Below are positions 17,764-26,271 of a stretch of 64,000 bases of DNA, one piece after another. Every line of letters starts with the position of its first letter. Positions within the stretch are counted from its first letter, which is position 1. The position numbers and the translations under genes were made by a program. The stretch lies in NCBI RefSeq assembly GCF_003014475.1, contig NZ_PYGJ01000017.1, positions 1 through 64,000 on the forward strand, given 5' to 3'. Below the pieces are notes generated by a model. That model made no database searches and was not told the origin of the DNA. It saw nothing but the letters and a program-made list of their open reading frames with translations. This DNA comes from Shimia abyssi (GTDB lineage: Bacteria > Pseudomonadota > Alphaproteobacteria > Rhodobacterales > Rhodobacteraceae).

Positions 17764-18675
17764 ATGAAACTGGATCCAAAATATCTGGCCCAGCTCTCGG
17801 TTATCGTCGAGGCAGGCTCGTTTCAGTCCGCGGCAAACCGGCTGGGCACAACGCAACCCGCGCTCAGCCGAAACATGAAAACACTCGAGGCGCGGCTGGG
17901 GACACCCCTATTCCAACGGGAGGGCCGCCGCTCAATCCCGAACAGTCTGGGCATACGTCTGGCTCGAAACGGGCTGGCGATCCGATTGGCCGAAGAACAG
18001 GCCGGGATCGTTGCGGACCAGACAGCGAAAGGATCGGTTGGCGAATTGCGCATCGGCGCCCCGCCCATTGTATCGGGTAGGTTTCTAAGCGATCCCCTGA
18101 CTGAATTCATAAAGGCGAATCCCAATTGCAGTATCGAGATACGCACCGGACTGGTCCACGAACTTCGCACGATGCTGGAACGAGGGCAGGTTGATATTGT
18201 CTTCGGTCCAAAAAGCTTGGCTGAACCCATAGCAGGGCTGGAGTTCGAAGAGCTGATTGATGACGGCGTTGGAGTCATGTGTCGAACCGGCCATCCGTTG
18301 ACTTCACGCAAACAGATCATGGCCTCTGATCTCGAGGCACAGATATGGCTTGCTCACTCGCGGGGCAGTCTGCTGAGACAGCAAACAGAGGCTGCGATGA
18401 TCGCGTCTGGCGTGCGATCAATGCAGATAGGGTGCGAGACGGACTCTATTCGATCGGTACTTGAGATCGTGGCCGAAACGGACCTCATCACAACGATGCC
18501 GATGGCAACCACTTTGCCATATCTTGGCGACCGGCTGGAGTTTCTAACGTTTGACCATCCCCAATTCCACAGGCCATTGGGAGCCATTCGACGAAGAGCC
18601 TCGTCTTCCAGCAGGACAGAAGACCGATTCCTGTGGCTGTTGAAGCAGAGAATTGGTGGCCCTTCTTCGACGTGA
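17764..18675 (+). CDS. LysR-family regulator of the island operon
   Basis: A 303-residue regulator. The winged helix spans residues 1-60 (YLAQLSVIVEAGSFQSAANR, LGTTQPALSRNMKTLEARLG), and the effector domain follows (VGELRIGAPPIVSGRF, GQVDIVFGPKSLAEP). It is transcribed away from the TAXI-TRAP-sulfatase operon, the classic layout for a LysR activator of a catabolic operon. No ribosome binding site stands out before the ATG. It is the last gene inside the island before the right attachment repeat. Confidence 0.9.
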   Translation: MKLDPKYLAQLSVIVEAGSFQSAANRLGTTQPALSRNMKTLEARLGTPLFQREGRRSIPNSLGIRLARNGLAIRLAEEQAGIVADQTAKGSVGELRIGAPPIVSGRFLSDPLTEFIKANPNCSIEIRTGLVHELRTMLERGQVDIVFGPKSLAEPIAGLEFEELIDDGVGVMCRTGHPLTSRKQIMASDLEAQIWLAHSRGSLLRQQTEAAMIASGVRSMQIGCETDSIRSVLEIVAETDLITTMPMATTLPYLGDRLEFLTFDHPQFHRPLGAIRRRASSSSRTEDRFLWLLKQRIGGPSST

Positions 18676-18911
18676 TGTGAATGGGAAACTGTCTTCAAGC
18701 AGGCGGCAAATTTTTTGGAGGTCAGAATATGCGGCTATGACCTTGATCCGTTAGGTCTGCGCAACGGTCACTGGTGAAAGTCTAAATTCTATTTTGGGCC
18801 AACGCTGCCTTCGAGTTCAATTGAATTCAAGATGAATCTAATTTGCACATATTTTAGCACAACAACTGTTAGCTATTATTGGCAAAAATCAATTTTTTAT
18901 CTCACAACTAA

Positions 18912-18956
18912 CTCCTAAGGGGCAGGTTGCAGGTTCGAACCCTGCCGGGGTCGCCA
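18912..18956 (+). repeat. attR: displaced 3' end of tRNA-Arg
   Basis: Direct repeat of 12179-12223 with one mismatch. The 5' half of a tRNA is absent upstream, where the sequence is AT-rich, so this is an attachment-site copy and not a tRNA gene. It closes the sulfatase/TRAP island on the right. It also lies 30 bases from the 3' end of a second integrase, so it may equally be the left end of a second element. Confidence 0.85.
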
Positions 18957-18986
18957 AATTAACAACATAAAAACAAATACTTGGCT

Positions 18987-20012
18987 TTAATCAAGGGGGT
19001 TTCCCTCTGGTTCGTTGGACCAAGCGACGCCTTTTTTCTCAAGCGAACCTGCCGCATGACGCAAATAATCTGGCGAATACTGGCTGTATGTGGACCGGGT
19101 CATGCTCGGGTTTGAATGGCCCAAGTGCTGCGCGATTTCCTCAATCGGCTCTCCGGCTTCGGCCATGAACCGGCCGGCGTTTCGCCGCAGATCATGCGGG
19201 CTGCAGCGTTCTTTCCCGGCTCGGATCACCGCCGCACTAAAGCCCTTCTTGATTGACTTCACCTGGCGGCCATCCCACTCGACGACATATCTGCTTAGCG
19301 CCGCCTCTCGGGCGTCGTGGAGCGCGGCCATCAGAGTGTCATTGATCGGAACGGTTGCGCGGCCTTTCTTAGGGCCTATGTCGTTTGTAGCCGGTTTGAT
19401 AATGCGGCGCTCGAAGTCCACCCGGTCCCAAGTCAATTCGAGAATAGCCCCTGAGCGGCCTGTGGTGGTGAGCATCAACAGTATTGCCAGTCGAATATGC
19501 GGGTCAATGGCTGATGCTATAAGCTTCTCGGCTTCGGAGGTTGTAAGGTAGCGGTCGCGCGGCGGTGGGGCCGGGGGCATGGTAGTGCTAGACGCTTTGT
19601 GGATCGGGTCGGATTTATGCGCCCAAAGCTGGGACGAGCGGAGACAGCCGAGTTCTGTTCTGATCGTCGAGTCCTTAACGTCGTGTGAGCGCGGCAGGTC
19701 GGTATAGGCGCGTCAATCATCTTTGGTGGTCTGCGTGGCGGAAAGGTGGCCGAGTTCTTGGAGCACATTGCGGCCCACTTGCTCCAGCTTTGCGGCTAGG
19801 CGTCTTTCGCCCATTTCGATTTGATAGGCATCCCATATTTGGGCAACTGTCATTCTCACCTCTGGGGCGGAGATGCGCAAGATCAGGTCGCGGGCTTCGC
19901 GCTCGGCTTCATTTGGCGTGTCTGCCGCAAGACGATAGCGGCGGCGTCCGCTCGTTTCGTTCCACATGACAACAAATCGTCCTTTGAGGCGTCCGATCCT
20001 GTAATCCCGCAT
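18987..20012 (-). pseudogene. Second tyrosine integrase, interrupted by one in-frame TGA
   Basis: The two open parts, 20012-19716 and 19712-18987, lie in one frame, separated only by a TGA at 19713-19715 within LSATQTTKDD-stop-RAYTD. Without it the product would be 341 residues. The C-terminal catalytic domain is complete: Arg in TTGRSGAILELTWDRV, CSPHDLRRNAGRFMAEAG, the HLGH box and the nucleophile Tyr near TRSTYSQYSPDYLRHA. The gene's 3' end is 30 bases from the attachment repeat. The stop falls between the core-binding and catalytic domains, so no active enzyme is expected unless it is read through. A sequencing error is a simple alternative. Confidence 0.8.
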
Positions 20013-20173
20013 TCGTGGTCCTCCACAGTTTGCCTTGCGGTTCTGAACAAGCGCCCGCCGACTCGGAAGGCTCGCGGTTCACCACTGCGGATCATGGCGC
20101 GAATTGTTTCGCCAGAGCAAACCCAGCGCTCCGCGAGTTCGTCGGGTGTATATGGTCTGGTGTCGAGCATCAT
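19883..20173 (-). CDS. Helix-turn-helix (excisionase/AlpA-like) protein
   Basis: A protein of about 96 residues beginning MLDTRPYTPDELAERWVCSG, with the MerR-like winged helix of excisionase-type proteins (ETIRAMIRSGEPRAFRVGGR). Such proteins direct excision or act as regulators beside integrases. Its last 130 bases overlap the start of the integrase in another frame, an arrangement I have seen in similar alphaproteobacterial integrase modules. GGGAGG precedes the first of two adjacent ATG codons. Confidence 0.7.
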   Translation of the reverse strand: MMLDTRPYTPDELAERWVCSGETIRAMIRSGEPRAFRVGGRLFRTARQTVEDHECGITGSDASKDDLLSCGTKRADAAAIVLRQTRQMKPSAKPAT

Positions 20174-20232
20174 TCCTCCCTTTCCGGCTTTTCGTTCGGC
20201 CTCAGCCCTTGCCGCTCATACAACGGTGTCAT
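20170..20232 (-). CDS. Possible 20-residue peptide upstream of the excisionase-like gene
   Basis: A short frame, MTPLYERQGLRPNEKPEREE, ends with a stop that overlaps the start of the excisionase-like gene, and its last codons contain that gene's ribosome binding site. It could be a leader peptide for translational coupling. Evidence is only the layout. Nothing else is recognised in the 320 bases between 20174 and 20495. Confidence 0.2.
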   Translation of the reverse strand: MTPLYERQGLRPNEKPEREE

Positions 20233-20495
20233 GCTGCGTAGACTTGGCGACAGAGGCTAGTTGCAAGCAGGGCAGAGGGGTCGGGGTTGTTTGGCGCGGG
20301 TCATCTCACTTCTCTTCTGTCTCGGTGTGGTTGAGGGCGGCGCGGATTTCTTCCGCGTCATCTATCCGCCCTCCTGCTCTGGGGGAGTGTTAAGTATCGG
20401 CATCTTGGTACACCCCACATATTTTGCAGCGACGCCGCTGGAACGGTAACCACACGCCTCCCACTTGGTCTAATCGTGGTCACACTCTGGTTCTT

Positions 20496-20750
20496 TTAGA
20501 AGTAGCCATCGGAACAGTCGGCGCACCACTCGTTCTCTTGTTGTGTGGCGGGGGCCGTGTACGTTGCTCGAACGGTCACTCCGGTCTTGGTTTTCCGGAC
20601 CCACAGGCTGCGCTCTGGTCGATCAGAAGACCAGTGGCCGTAACCATAATGTTGGCCGTGCGGCTTTTCTTTATCGGCAAGAACATTATCCGCCAATTTG
20701 AGGGCTAGAGGGCGTTCTTGCTTTTTGATGTTCTGCAATCTGATATGCAT
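20496..20750 (-). CDS. Small hypothetical protein
   Basis: An 84-residue protein that I do not recognise. It has a basic N-terminal half and a segment with Trp and Tyr that could be a small beta domain (RSLWVRKTKTGVTVRATYT), ending with a Cys pair (CADCSDG). A strong GGGGAAGG box sits before the ATG at 20750. It belongs to the cargo of the integrase/HTH module by position and strand. Confidence 0.5.
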   Translation of the reverse strand: MHIRLQNIKKQERPLALKLADNVLADKEKPHGQHYGYGHWSSDRPERSLWVRKTKTGVTVRATYTAPATQQENEWCADCSDGYF

Positions 20751-20788
20751 CAAACCTTCCCCCTGGCTCTCAGTGCGGCGGCGCTGCC

Positions 20789-21220
20789 CTAGTGGACCTT
20801 AAGTCGATCTTTCACCCATTCAGGAAACTCGGATTGGCCTGTGGTGAGATCGTATGAGCCTTCCTCATTGACCAAAATTTTGATCTGCTCGTCATGCCAC
20901 TGCGCCGCTTCGTCCCATATCTCGTTCTCTGGGCGGGCGGGTTGGATCAGTCCGGCAAGGTGCTTAGCGCGTCGCTTACTAACCGCGACCAATGCATCTT
21001 CTGGCGTCTCCCAGCCTCCGATATCGTTCGTGAACCAGCAATTCGCGACCCAACGCGTTGCGTCGTCCGACCACAACACCACGCAGTCTTAGCCCGAAGC
21101 ATGGTAGCGTTCGCCACCGACTAGCCATACAAGCGGCTTCACCACCACGCCTTGCGCCTGTTGGTCGGCAAGCTCTGCATTCACCCGGTCCAGTTCGGCC
21201 GAGGCCCTGTGTGCAGCCAG
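20789..21220 (-). pseudogene. Decayed mobile-element hypothetical gene, truncated by an IS
   Basis: One frame runs from the IS junction near 21220 leftward: a possible helical start (SAELDRVNAELADQQAQG), then KPLVWLVGGERYHASG, a TAA at 21089-21091, and DCVVLWSDDATRWVANCWFT onward. The two parts join smoothly in the same frame, so the stop is a nonsense mutation in one older gene. The 5' end is missing because IS1182-like sequence begins there. The Trp-rich centre resembles small hypothetical proteins of prophage-like elements. A restart ATG at 21082 could still make 97 residues. Confidence 0.6.
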
Positions 21221-21223
21221 CGG

Positions 21224-22182
21224 ATGGCGATTGATGCCAGCCTGATCGAAGCGGATGCAAACCGGCAGTTCTCGGCACCAAAGGAAGAATGGGATACGAA
21301 ATGCATCGATCTGGATGCGGCCCCACGTGCTGTTCGCGAGTATCAAGACACCTTGGATGAGGCGGCGTTTGGTGCTGCAAGCGAGGTCCAGCCAACGTTC
21401 ACACCCTTTTCTGATCCAGCGAACCTGTGGACAGCGGCCCGCAAAGGACCAGCATTCTTTGCATATTCTGACAACTATCTCATCGATACCGATTATGGTG
21501 TCATCGTTGATGTTGAAGGCACCCGTTCAATACGGCAAGCTGAAGTCGGTTCAACGAAGACCATGTTGGATCGGGTCAAGGACAGGTTCGATCTCGAACC
21601 AGAATGGTTGATCGCAGATACAGCCTACGGTTCAGGGCCAATGCTAGGCTGGTTGGTTGATCGCGACATCGCGCCACATATCCCAGTGATCGATAAAGCG
21701 GGCGCACCGACGGAACATGGTCCTGTGCAGGCTTCGAATGGGATGCGCAAAATAACCAACTTATCTGCCCCGAGGGAGAACCGCTTAAGTAGTTCCGCCG
21801 GAATTGCTCTGACCCAAATCGAGATCCGACGGGCAAAGGTGTCGCGCGATATCGCGCGTTGAAGGGAACTTGTCAGGCTTGTCCCTCGAAGAACAATTGT
21901 TGCCCGAAGGCAGACGCACGCAAGGTCACCGGCGAAGAGCACGAAGACGCCAGAGATGTTGCCCGCGCCATCAGAAAAACACAGCAGTACAAGGTCTCAT
22001 CCAAACTGCGAAAGAAAGTCGAAATGCTTCTCGCCCACCTCAAGCGCATCCTTGGGCTAGGGCGGTTGCGATAACGTGGCCCATGCGGCGCAAATGACGA
22101 ATTCCTCCTCGCCGCAACCGCCCAAAAGCTCCGCAAACTAGCCAAAATCTTTCCTGTACCGCGGCAAGCGGGCAAAGCTTGA
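21224..22182 (+). pseudogene. IS1182-family transposase remnant
   Basis: The left end begins inside the gene at MAIDASLIEADANRQFSAPK, so the N-terminal third is gone. DDE-type motifs remain (NYLIDTDYGVIVDVEGT, LIADTAYGSGPMLGWL). The reading frame then shifts near 21740, meets a TAG at 21790-21792, continues through CQACPSKNNCCPKADARK and VEMLLAHLKRILGLGRLR, meets a TAA at 22072-22074, and ends in KIFPVPRQAGKA. Four separate lesions show long inactivity. No terminal repeats were recognised. Confidence 0.8.
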
Positions 22183-22324
22183 CAAGAAAGGCGCTCGGGC
22201 CTTTTTAGATCGCCGCTTTCTGTGACCGCGGCACGTTGCTTTTCGACAGGATGGATGAAAAGCAGACCTTCGCTGCAAATTTAGCAAAAGGCATCTTTAG
22301 GCAGAATAGAAAACCTCTAACCGG

Positions 22325-23287
22325 TCACCGACGCTCTAGAGTTTCTGACGGTCGCTCATCAAACAATTCTCGGTATTGCTGAGCAAACCGCCCATAATGA
22401 TTAAAGCCGTTCTGAAGCGCTACAGATTTGACCATTCCACGTTGTGGTTCACGATGTCGGAGTGACTTGTAGGCTTGATTGAGTCGTTTGCTTCTCAAAC
22501 AAGCCGAAGGTGAGGTACCCACACTTAGATTGAAGGCTGCGTGGATAGTTCTTTCTGCGGTATCCGATTTGCTGCAGAGTTCAAGAATACCTACCGAGCG
22601 ATGGCCAAAGGCCCTTGAGTAGTCCTCAACTCGCTTTACAGTTTTATCAGCATCAATGCTGGTGCTCGATGCAGTTGCGGTATCAGCGACTTCAACAACC
22701 GCAAGATAAAATTGACCTCCAACGCGTCGAGATAACTGCAAAACAGGCGCGGGGTCTCGGTCTCATGTTGGTCATAGCCCGCCGCTACATTCAACAACCT
22801 CAGCGCTTGAGAGCGTAGCCCATACGCGGTCTTCTTGGTGCGGTTTATTGGCTTTGAAAGCTTGTTCGGATCAATCTCACCAACTCCGGAAACAGCGGAA
22901 ATCAAATCCCAAAACTTTTTCTTGGGTGTCGTAAACACAATGGTTCGCCATCTTTCAGGCCCAAGGAACTCCACTTCCCCATCAGCTCTTTGAACTATAA
23001 GAGCGTCATCATTGGCTTCGTAACCCAACCATTTCCCGGGTGATGATTGCTGAGCTGGAAGTCCAAGGGCGGCACTCCCAGGCGGCGTTATGCCTTGATA
23101 ACCGACGCGGTTGCCCCAGTAGACGTCTCAATTGCCTCTCACCGCATTGGAGCACCGAAGTTCGGCCTTCAAACCCACCGCCATCAATCAAATCATATCG
23201 TTGGTCCCAACCCAATTCTAACTCGCGAATTTCCTCGAAATCACGGGTGTGAAGGTTCGCAACAAAGAACTCGGTCGGATCAAACAT
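22325..23287 (-). pseudogene. AraC-family regulator with two frameshifts
   Basis: Three frames together give one AraC protein of normal length. The start (MFDPTEFFVANLHTRDFEEI) shifts near 23125 to YWGNRVGYQGITPPGSAALG and continues to NFILRLLKSLIPQ. It shifts again between 22640 and 22740 to the helix-turn-helix half (DTAERTIHAAFNLSVGTSPS, VALQNGFNHYGRFAQQYREL). The N-terminal part resembles the cupin-like sensing domains of this family. It is divergent from the arylsulfatase pseudogene with a 150-base gap, so it was probably that gene's regulator. Confidence 0.8.
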
Positions 23288-23437
23288 CGGTCAAAAGCGA
23301 TCACCAAAACCAAAAAACACAATTCCAATGAATCTTTGGTTCTGCAGTTTTCGGACACATTATGGTTTTGGGAAATTCGCTTCGTTGCTGCATCCTTGGA
23401 GGCGTCAGGCAAAGAATTTGTTACGCTGGAGTGATCA

Positions 23438-25029
23438 ATGCGTGTCTCACACAACATGCGATTGGCCGGTGCTGTTTGTTTTGGGCTTTCCATTTCGACA
23501 TTGGCGTCGGCACAAGAACAGCCAAACATATTGGTCATCATGGGCGATGACATCGGCTATTTTAACATCTCGACCTACAACCAAGGCATGATGGGCTATG
23601 AGACGCCCAACATTGACCGGATCGCCAAAGAAGGCATGTTTTTCTCCGATACCTATGGTGAGCAGAGTTGTACCGCCGGCCGTGCGGCGTTCTTAACCGG
23701 CCAGTTGCCTGTATGTACAGGCCTGACAAAAATCGGTTTGCCCGGCGCACATCTCGGTATGCGCTAAGAGGATCCCACGATGGCCGAATATTTGAAATCA
23801 AAAGTTTATGCCACAGGGCAGTTCGGCAAAAACCACTTGGCGACCGTGATGAGCATTTGCCAACTGAACATGGTTTTGACGAGTTCTTTGGCAACCTCTA
23901 CCACCTGAATGCGGAGGAAGAGCCTGAAGGCGATTACTATCCCAAAGATCCAGCCTTTCGCGAGAAATACGGCCCTCGTGGTGTGATCAAATCCTCCGCA
24001 GATGGCGAAGTGCAGGACGCCGGTCCGCTTACCTTAAAACGCATGGAAACCATGGATGAGGAAATCATGGCAGGCGCGGTGGATTTCATTGACCGGGCTG
24101 TGGCTAAGGAGAAGCCATTCTTTGTCTGGTTCAACGCCACCCGCATGCACATCTGGACCCATTTAAAGCCCGGAGCTCTAGGCCGCACGGACATTGGCAT
24201 TTATCCGGATGGCATGGTCGAACATGACGACCACGTCGGCATGTTGCTTGCCAAGCTCGGAGAGCACGGAATCGATGACAACACCATTGTGATTTACTCC
24301 AGCGACAACGGTGCTGAACCCTGGACATGGCCAGATGGCGGTCAGACACGCTTCAAGGGCGCCAAGGGCACAAACTGGGAAGGCGGCCACCGCGTGCCTC
24401 TTATTGTTCGCTGGCCTGGAACCATCGCGCCGGGCACCGTCCATAATGACATCATTATCCACATGGACTGGATGCCGACGCTTGCCGCCGCGGCCGGTGC
24501 TCCGACCCTCGCCGAGGATATGAAGGCTGGCACGACCATGAACGGTAAGGGCTGGAAAGTGTATTTGGATGGGCACAATTTCATGCCGTACTTCTCTGGT
24601 GACGAAGACAAAGGACCACGCGATAGTTACCTTTACTTTGGTATGGACTCAAACCTGAACGCTGTGCGGTATGGCGATTTCAAAGCGCACTTCCGCTGTC
24701 AAACCGGTTCGGCCAATGCACTAGGTGGATCTTACTACACCACGCCGATTTCACCTCTGGTGTTCAACCTGCGCGCGGGTCCTTTTGAGTGAGCGTGGGA
24801 AAACTCGGGGGCTTGGGAAATTTTTGCGATGGATCAGCTTTGGCTGTTTGTGCCGCTTCGGCAGGTGGTGGCCAACTTCCTGCGTACCATCCCAGAGTTT
24901 CCGCATCAGCCTGGGTCGTCCTTGTCGGTGGCAGGCATAAGTTTAGATTTGTTCCGCCGTGCCGACGCGCTTCAGCAGTTGAATTCCGTTGTTGATCGGT
25001 TGGACCAGCTCGAAGGCCATTCGCGATAG
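23438..25029 (+). pseudogene. Periplasmic arylsulfatase with three disabling lesions
   Basis: The ancestral protein had about 530 residues. The signal peptide (MRLAGAVCFGLSISTLASAQ) and the formylglycine motif C-T-A-G-R in GEQSCTAGRAAFLTGQ are intact. A TAA at 23765-23767 follows GLPGAHLGMR. A one-base loss near 23840 shifts the frame within FGKNHLGDRDEHLPT. A TGA at 24790-24792 cuts off the C-terminus, which can still be read as FAMDQLWLFVPLRQVVANFL up to a normal stop at 25027. Conserved sulfatase blocks between the lesions (IVIYSSDNGAEPWTWPDGG) are well preserved, so the decay is fairly recent. A terminator follows the original stop. Confidence 0.9.
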
Positions 25030-25043
25030 CGCCGTAAGTATCG

Positions 25044-25075
25044 GGCGGCGGAGTGTGTTTCCGCCGCCAGTTTTT
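25044..25075 (+). terminator. Rho-independent terminator of the arylsulfatase pseudogene
   Basis: GGCGGCGGA pairs with TCCGCCGCC around a seven-base loop, followed by AG and five T residues. It begins 15 bases after the original stop codon of the sulfatase, which supports the proposed full length of that gene. Confidence 0.8.
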
Positions 25076-25296
25076 GCCTTCCGACAATCAAGGTTTTCCA
25101 AACGCACAATCTCCATTCTGGCAGTATCTTTCTTGTGGGTGGTGGCCTATGGACACGATCAAACGGCGGCTTTGATCCACCCGTAGCGGGGTGAGATGCA
25201 GTAGGTGGGACTTAGCCAAATCGTCCGGATGCCATATGCTATCGGGGCCTTCGACATGATCAATCAGAGCGTTTTGATTAGCATATAAGGCCCTGT

Positions 25297-26190
25297 TCAG
25301 ACTTGAGCGCGGATAGCTTGTTTCAGTTTTAGGACCATTGGAGTGTCCGCCTGACCGGCGCGTGACAGCAATCCTACTGTACGTACAATGCCGGGTTCTT
25401 GAAGAATGCAGTATCCAACGCGTGCGGGATCGATGGCAGACATCGGTAATAGCGCGGCGCCCATGCCGCTGGTCACGAGATCCAGCGCGGTTGTGCTGCG
25501 CCCGGCCTCAAAACTCCATGCAATGCTGAGTCGTTCGCGCGCCAGGGACTCGTCGATGAGGAGGCGGTTTCCAGTGCCGCGCGCCGGCAATATCAACGGC
25601 ATATCGACCAGCGCGCTGAGTGGTAAGTCGCGCGTTCCATCCAGAGCGCTTTCTAGGTGAACAGCGAGAACGATGGCGTCGTCTAGAAGAGGTTCGAATT
25701 CGGTGGTGGGCTCCAGCATTGGTATCGAGCATAGACCAAAGTCTGCGTCCCCTTGAACTACGGCCTCGGCTACTTCGTTTGCGGACCCGTCAAGAAGACG
25801 CACACGCAGGTTTCCCCCGCTCGCCTGAACAAAACGAATTGCTGGTGTTATGAAGCGCGTCGTGACTGTTGGCACGGTGGCAATTGTAACGATGGCTTCC
25901 CGTTGATGTGCAAATGATACGCTGGCATCTTGCATCGCGCGGCTCGTTTCCCGAGCATCGTTTACCATTGCTTCGGCTCGTGGCTGCAGCCGCTTTGCCG
26001 CCAGAGTGGGTTTTACGGTGCGCGTGGTGCGCTCGAACAATGGGCTTCCCAGTGCTTGTTCCAACTTTCGGATGCGGCGCGTGATGGCCGATTGCGACAG
26101 GTTTAAACGCGCGCCTGCCGCATGAAAAGAACCGGTTTCCTTGACCGCCAGAAAGGCTTCGAGATCGCCGAAGTCATAATTAATGCTCAT
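25297..26190 (-). CDS. tcuR: LysR-family regulator, probable TcuR
   Basis: A 297-residue LysR protein: winged helix in residues 1-60 (DFGDLEAFLAVKETGSFHAA, LNLSQSAITRRIRKLEQALG), effector domain beyond residue 90. It is divergent from tcuA and tcuB. In Salmonella the LysR protein TcuR likewise activates tcuABC in response to tricarballylate. Inverted repeats overlap its start codon, fitting autoregulation. The gene symbol rests on the context. Confidence 0.8.
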   Translation of the reverse strand: MSINYDFGDLEAFLAVKETGSFHAAGARLNLSQSAITRRIRKLEQALGSPLFERTTRTVKPTLAAKRLQPRAEAMVNDARETSRAMQDASVSFAHQREAIVTIATVPTVTTRFITPAIRFVQASGGNLRVRLLDGSANEVAEAVVQGDADFGLCSIPMLEPTTEFEPLLDDAIVLAVHLESALDGTRDLPLSALVDMPLILPARGTGNRLLIDESLARERLSIAWSFEAGRSTTALDLVTSGMGAALLPMSAIDPARVGYCILQEPGIVRTVGLLSRAGQADTPMVLKLKQAIRAQV

Positions 26191-26208
26191 AGCGCATTAA
26201 TTGAGCAT
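26178..26208. promoter_or_regulatory. Nested inverted repeats in the tcuR-tcuA intergenic region
   Basis: AATTAATG (26178-26185) and CATTAATT (26195-26202) form an 8-bp inverted repeat with a nine-base spacer. ATGCTCA (26183-26189) and TGAGCAT (26202-26208) form a second one, interleaved with it. Both overlap the LysR start codon at 26190. LysR regulators bind such interrupted palindromes to repress their own gene and activate the divergent one. Confidence 0.55.
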
Positions 26209-26271
26209 AATACATCATTTGTCAAATCAACGTGGGGCGTAGTATGCGAGGCGGAACCAAGGAAAGTAGCC

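Larger units (their letters stand above)
12179..18956. mobile_element. 6.7-kb genomic island in tRNA-Arg(CCT) with sulfatase/TRAP-TAXI cargo
   Basis: The island is bounded by the 3' part of tRNA-Arg and a second copy of the same 45 bases (44/45 identical) 6733 bases away. The first coding stretch after the tRNA is the N-terminal half of a tyrosine integrase, now truncated. The cargo is one sulfatase, a fused TRAP permease, a TAXI binding protein and a divergent LysR regulator, which together form a self-contained uptake and hydrolysis unit. Without a complete integrase the island should not be able to excise by itself. The limits are directly visible; the mobility history is inferred. Confidence 0.75.

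Noticed and set aside
18901-18956. A second tRNA-Arg gene at the island end
   Set aside because: Only the 3' 45 bases match; the D arm and the 5' acceptor strand are missing.
19713-19715. TGA in the integrase as a selenocysteine codon
   Set aside because: Integrases are not selenoproteins, and no SECIS-like hairpin was evident after the codon.
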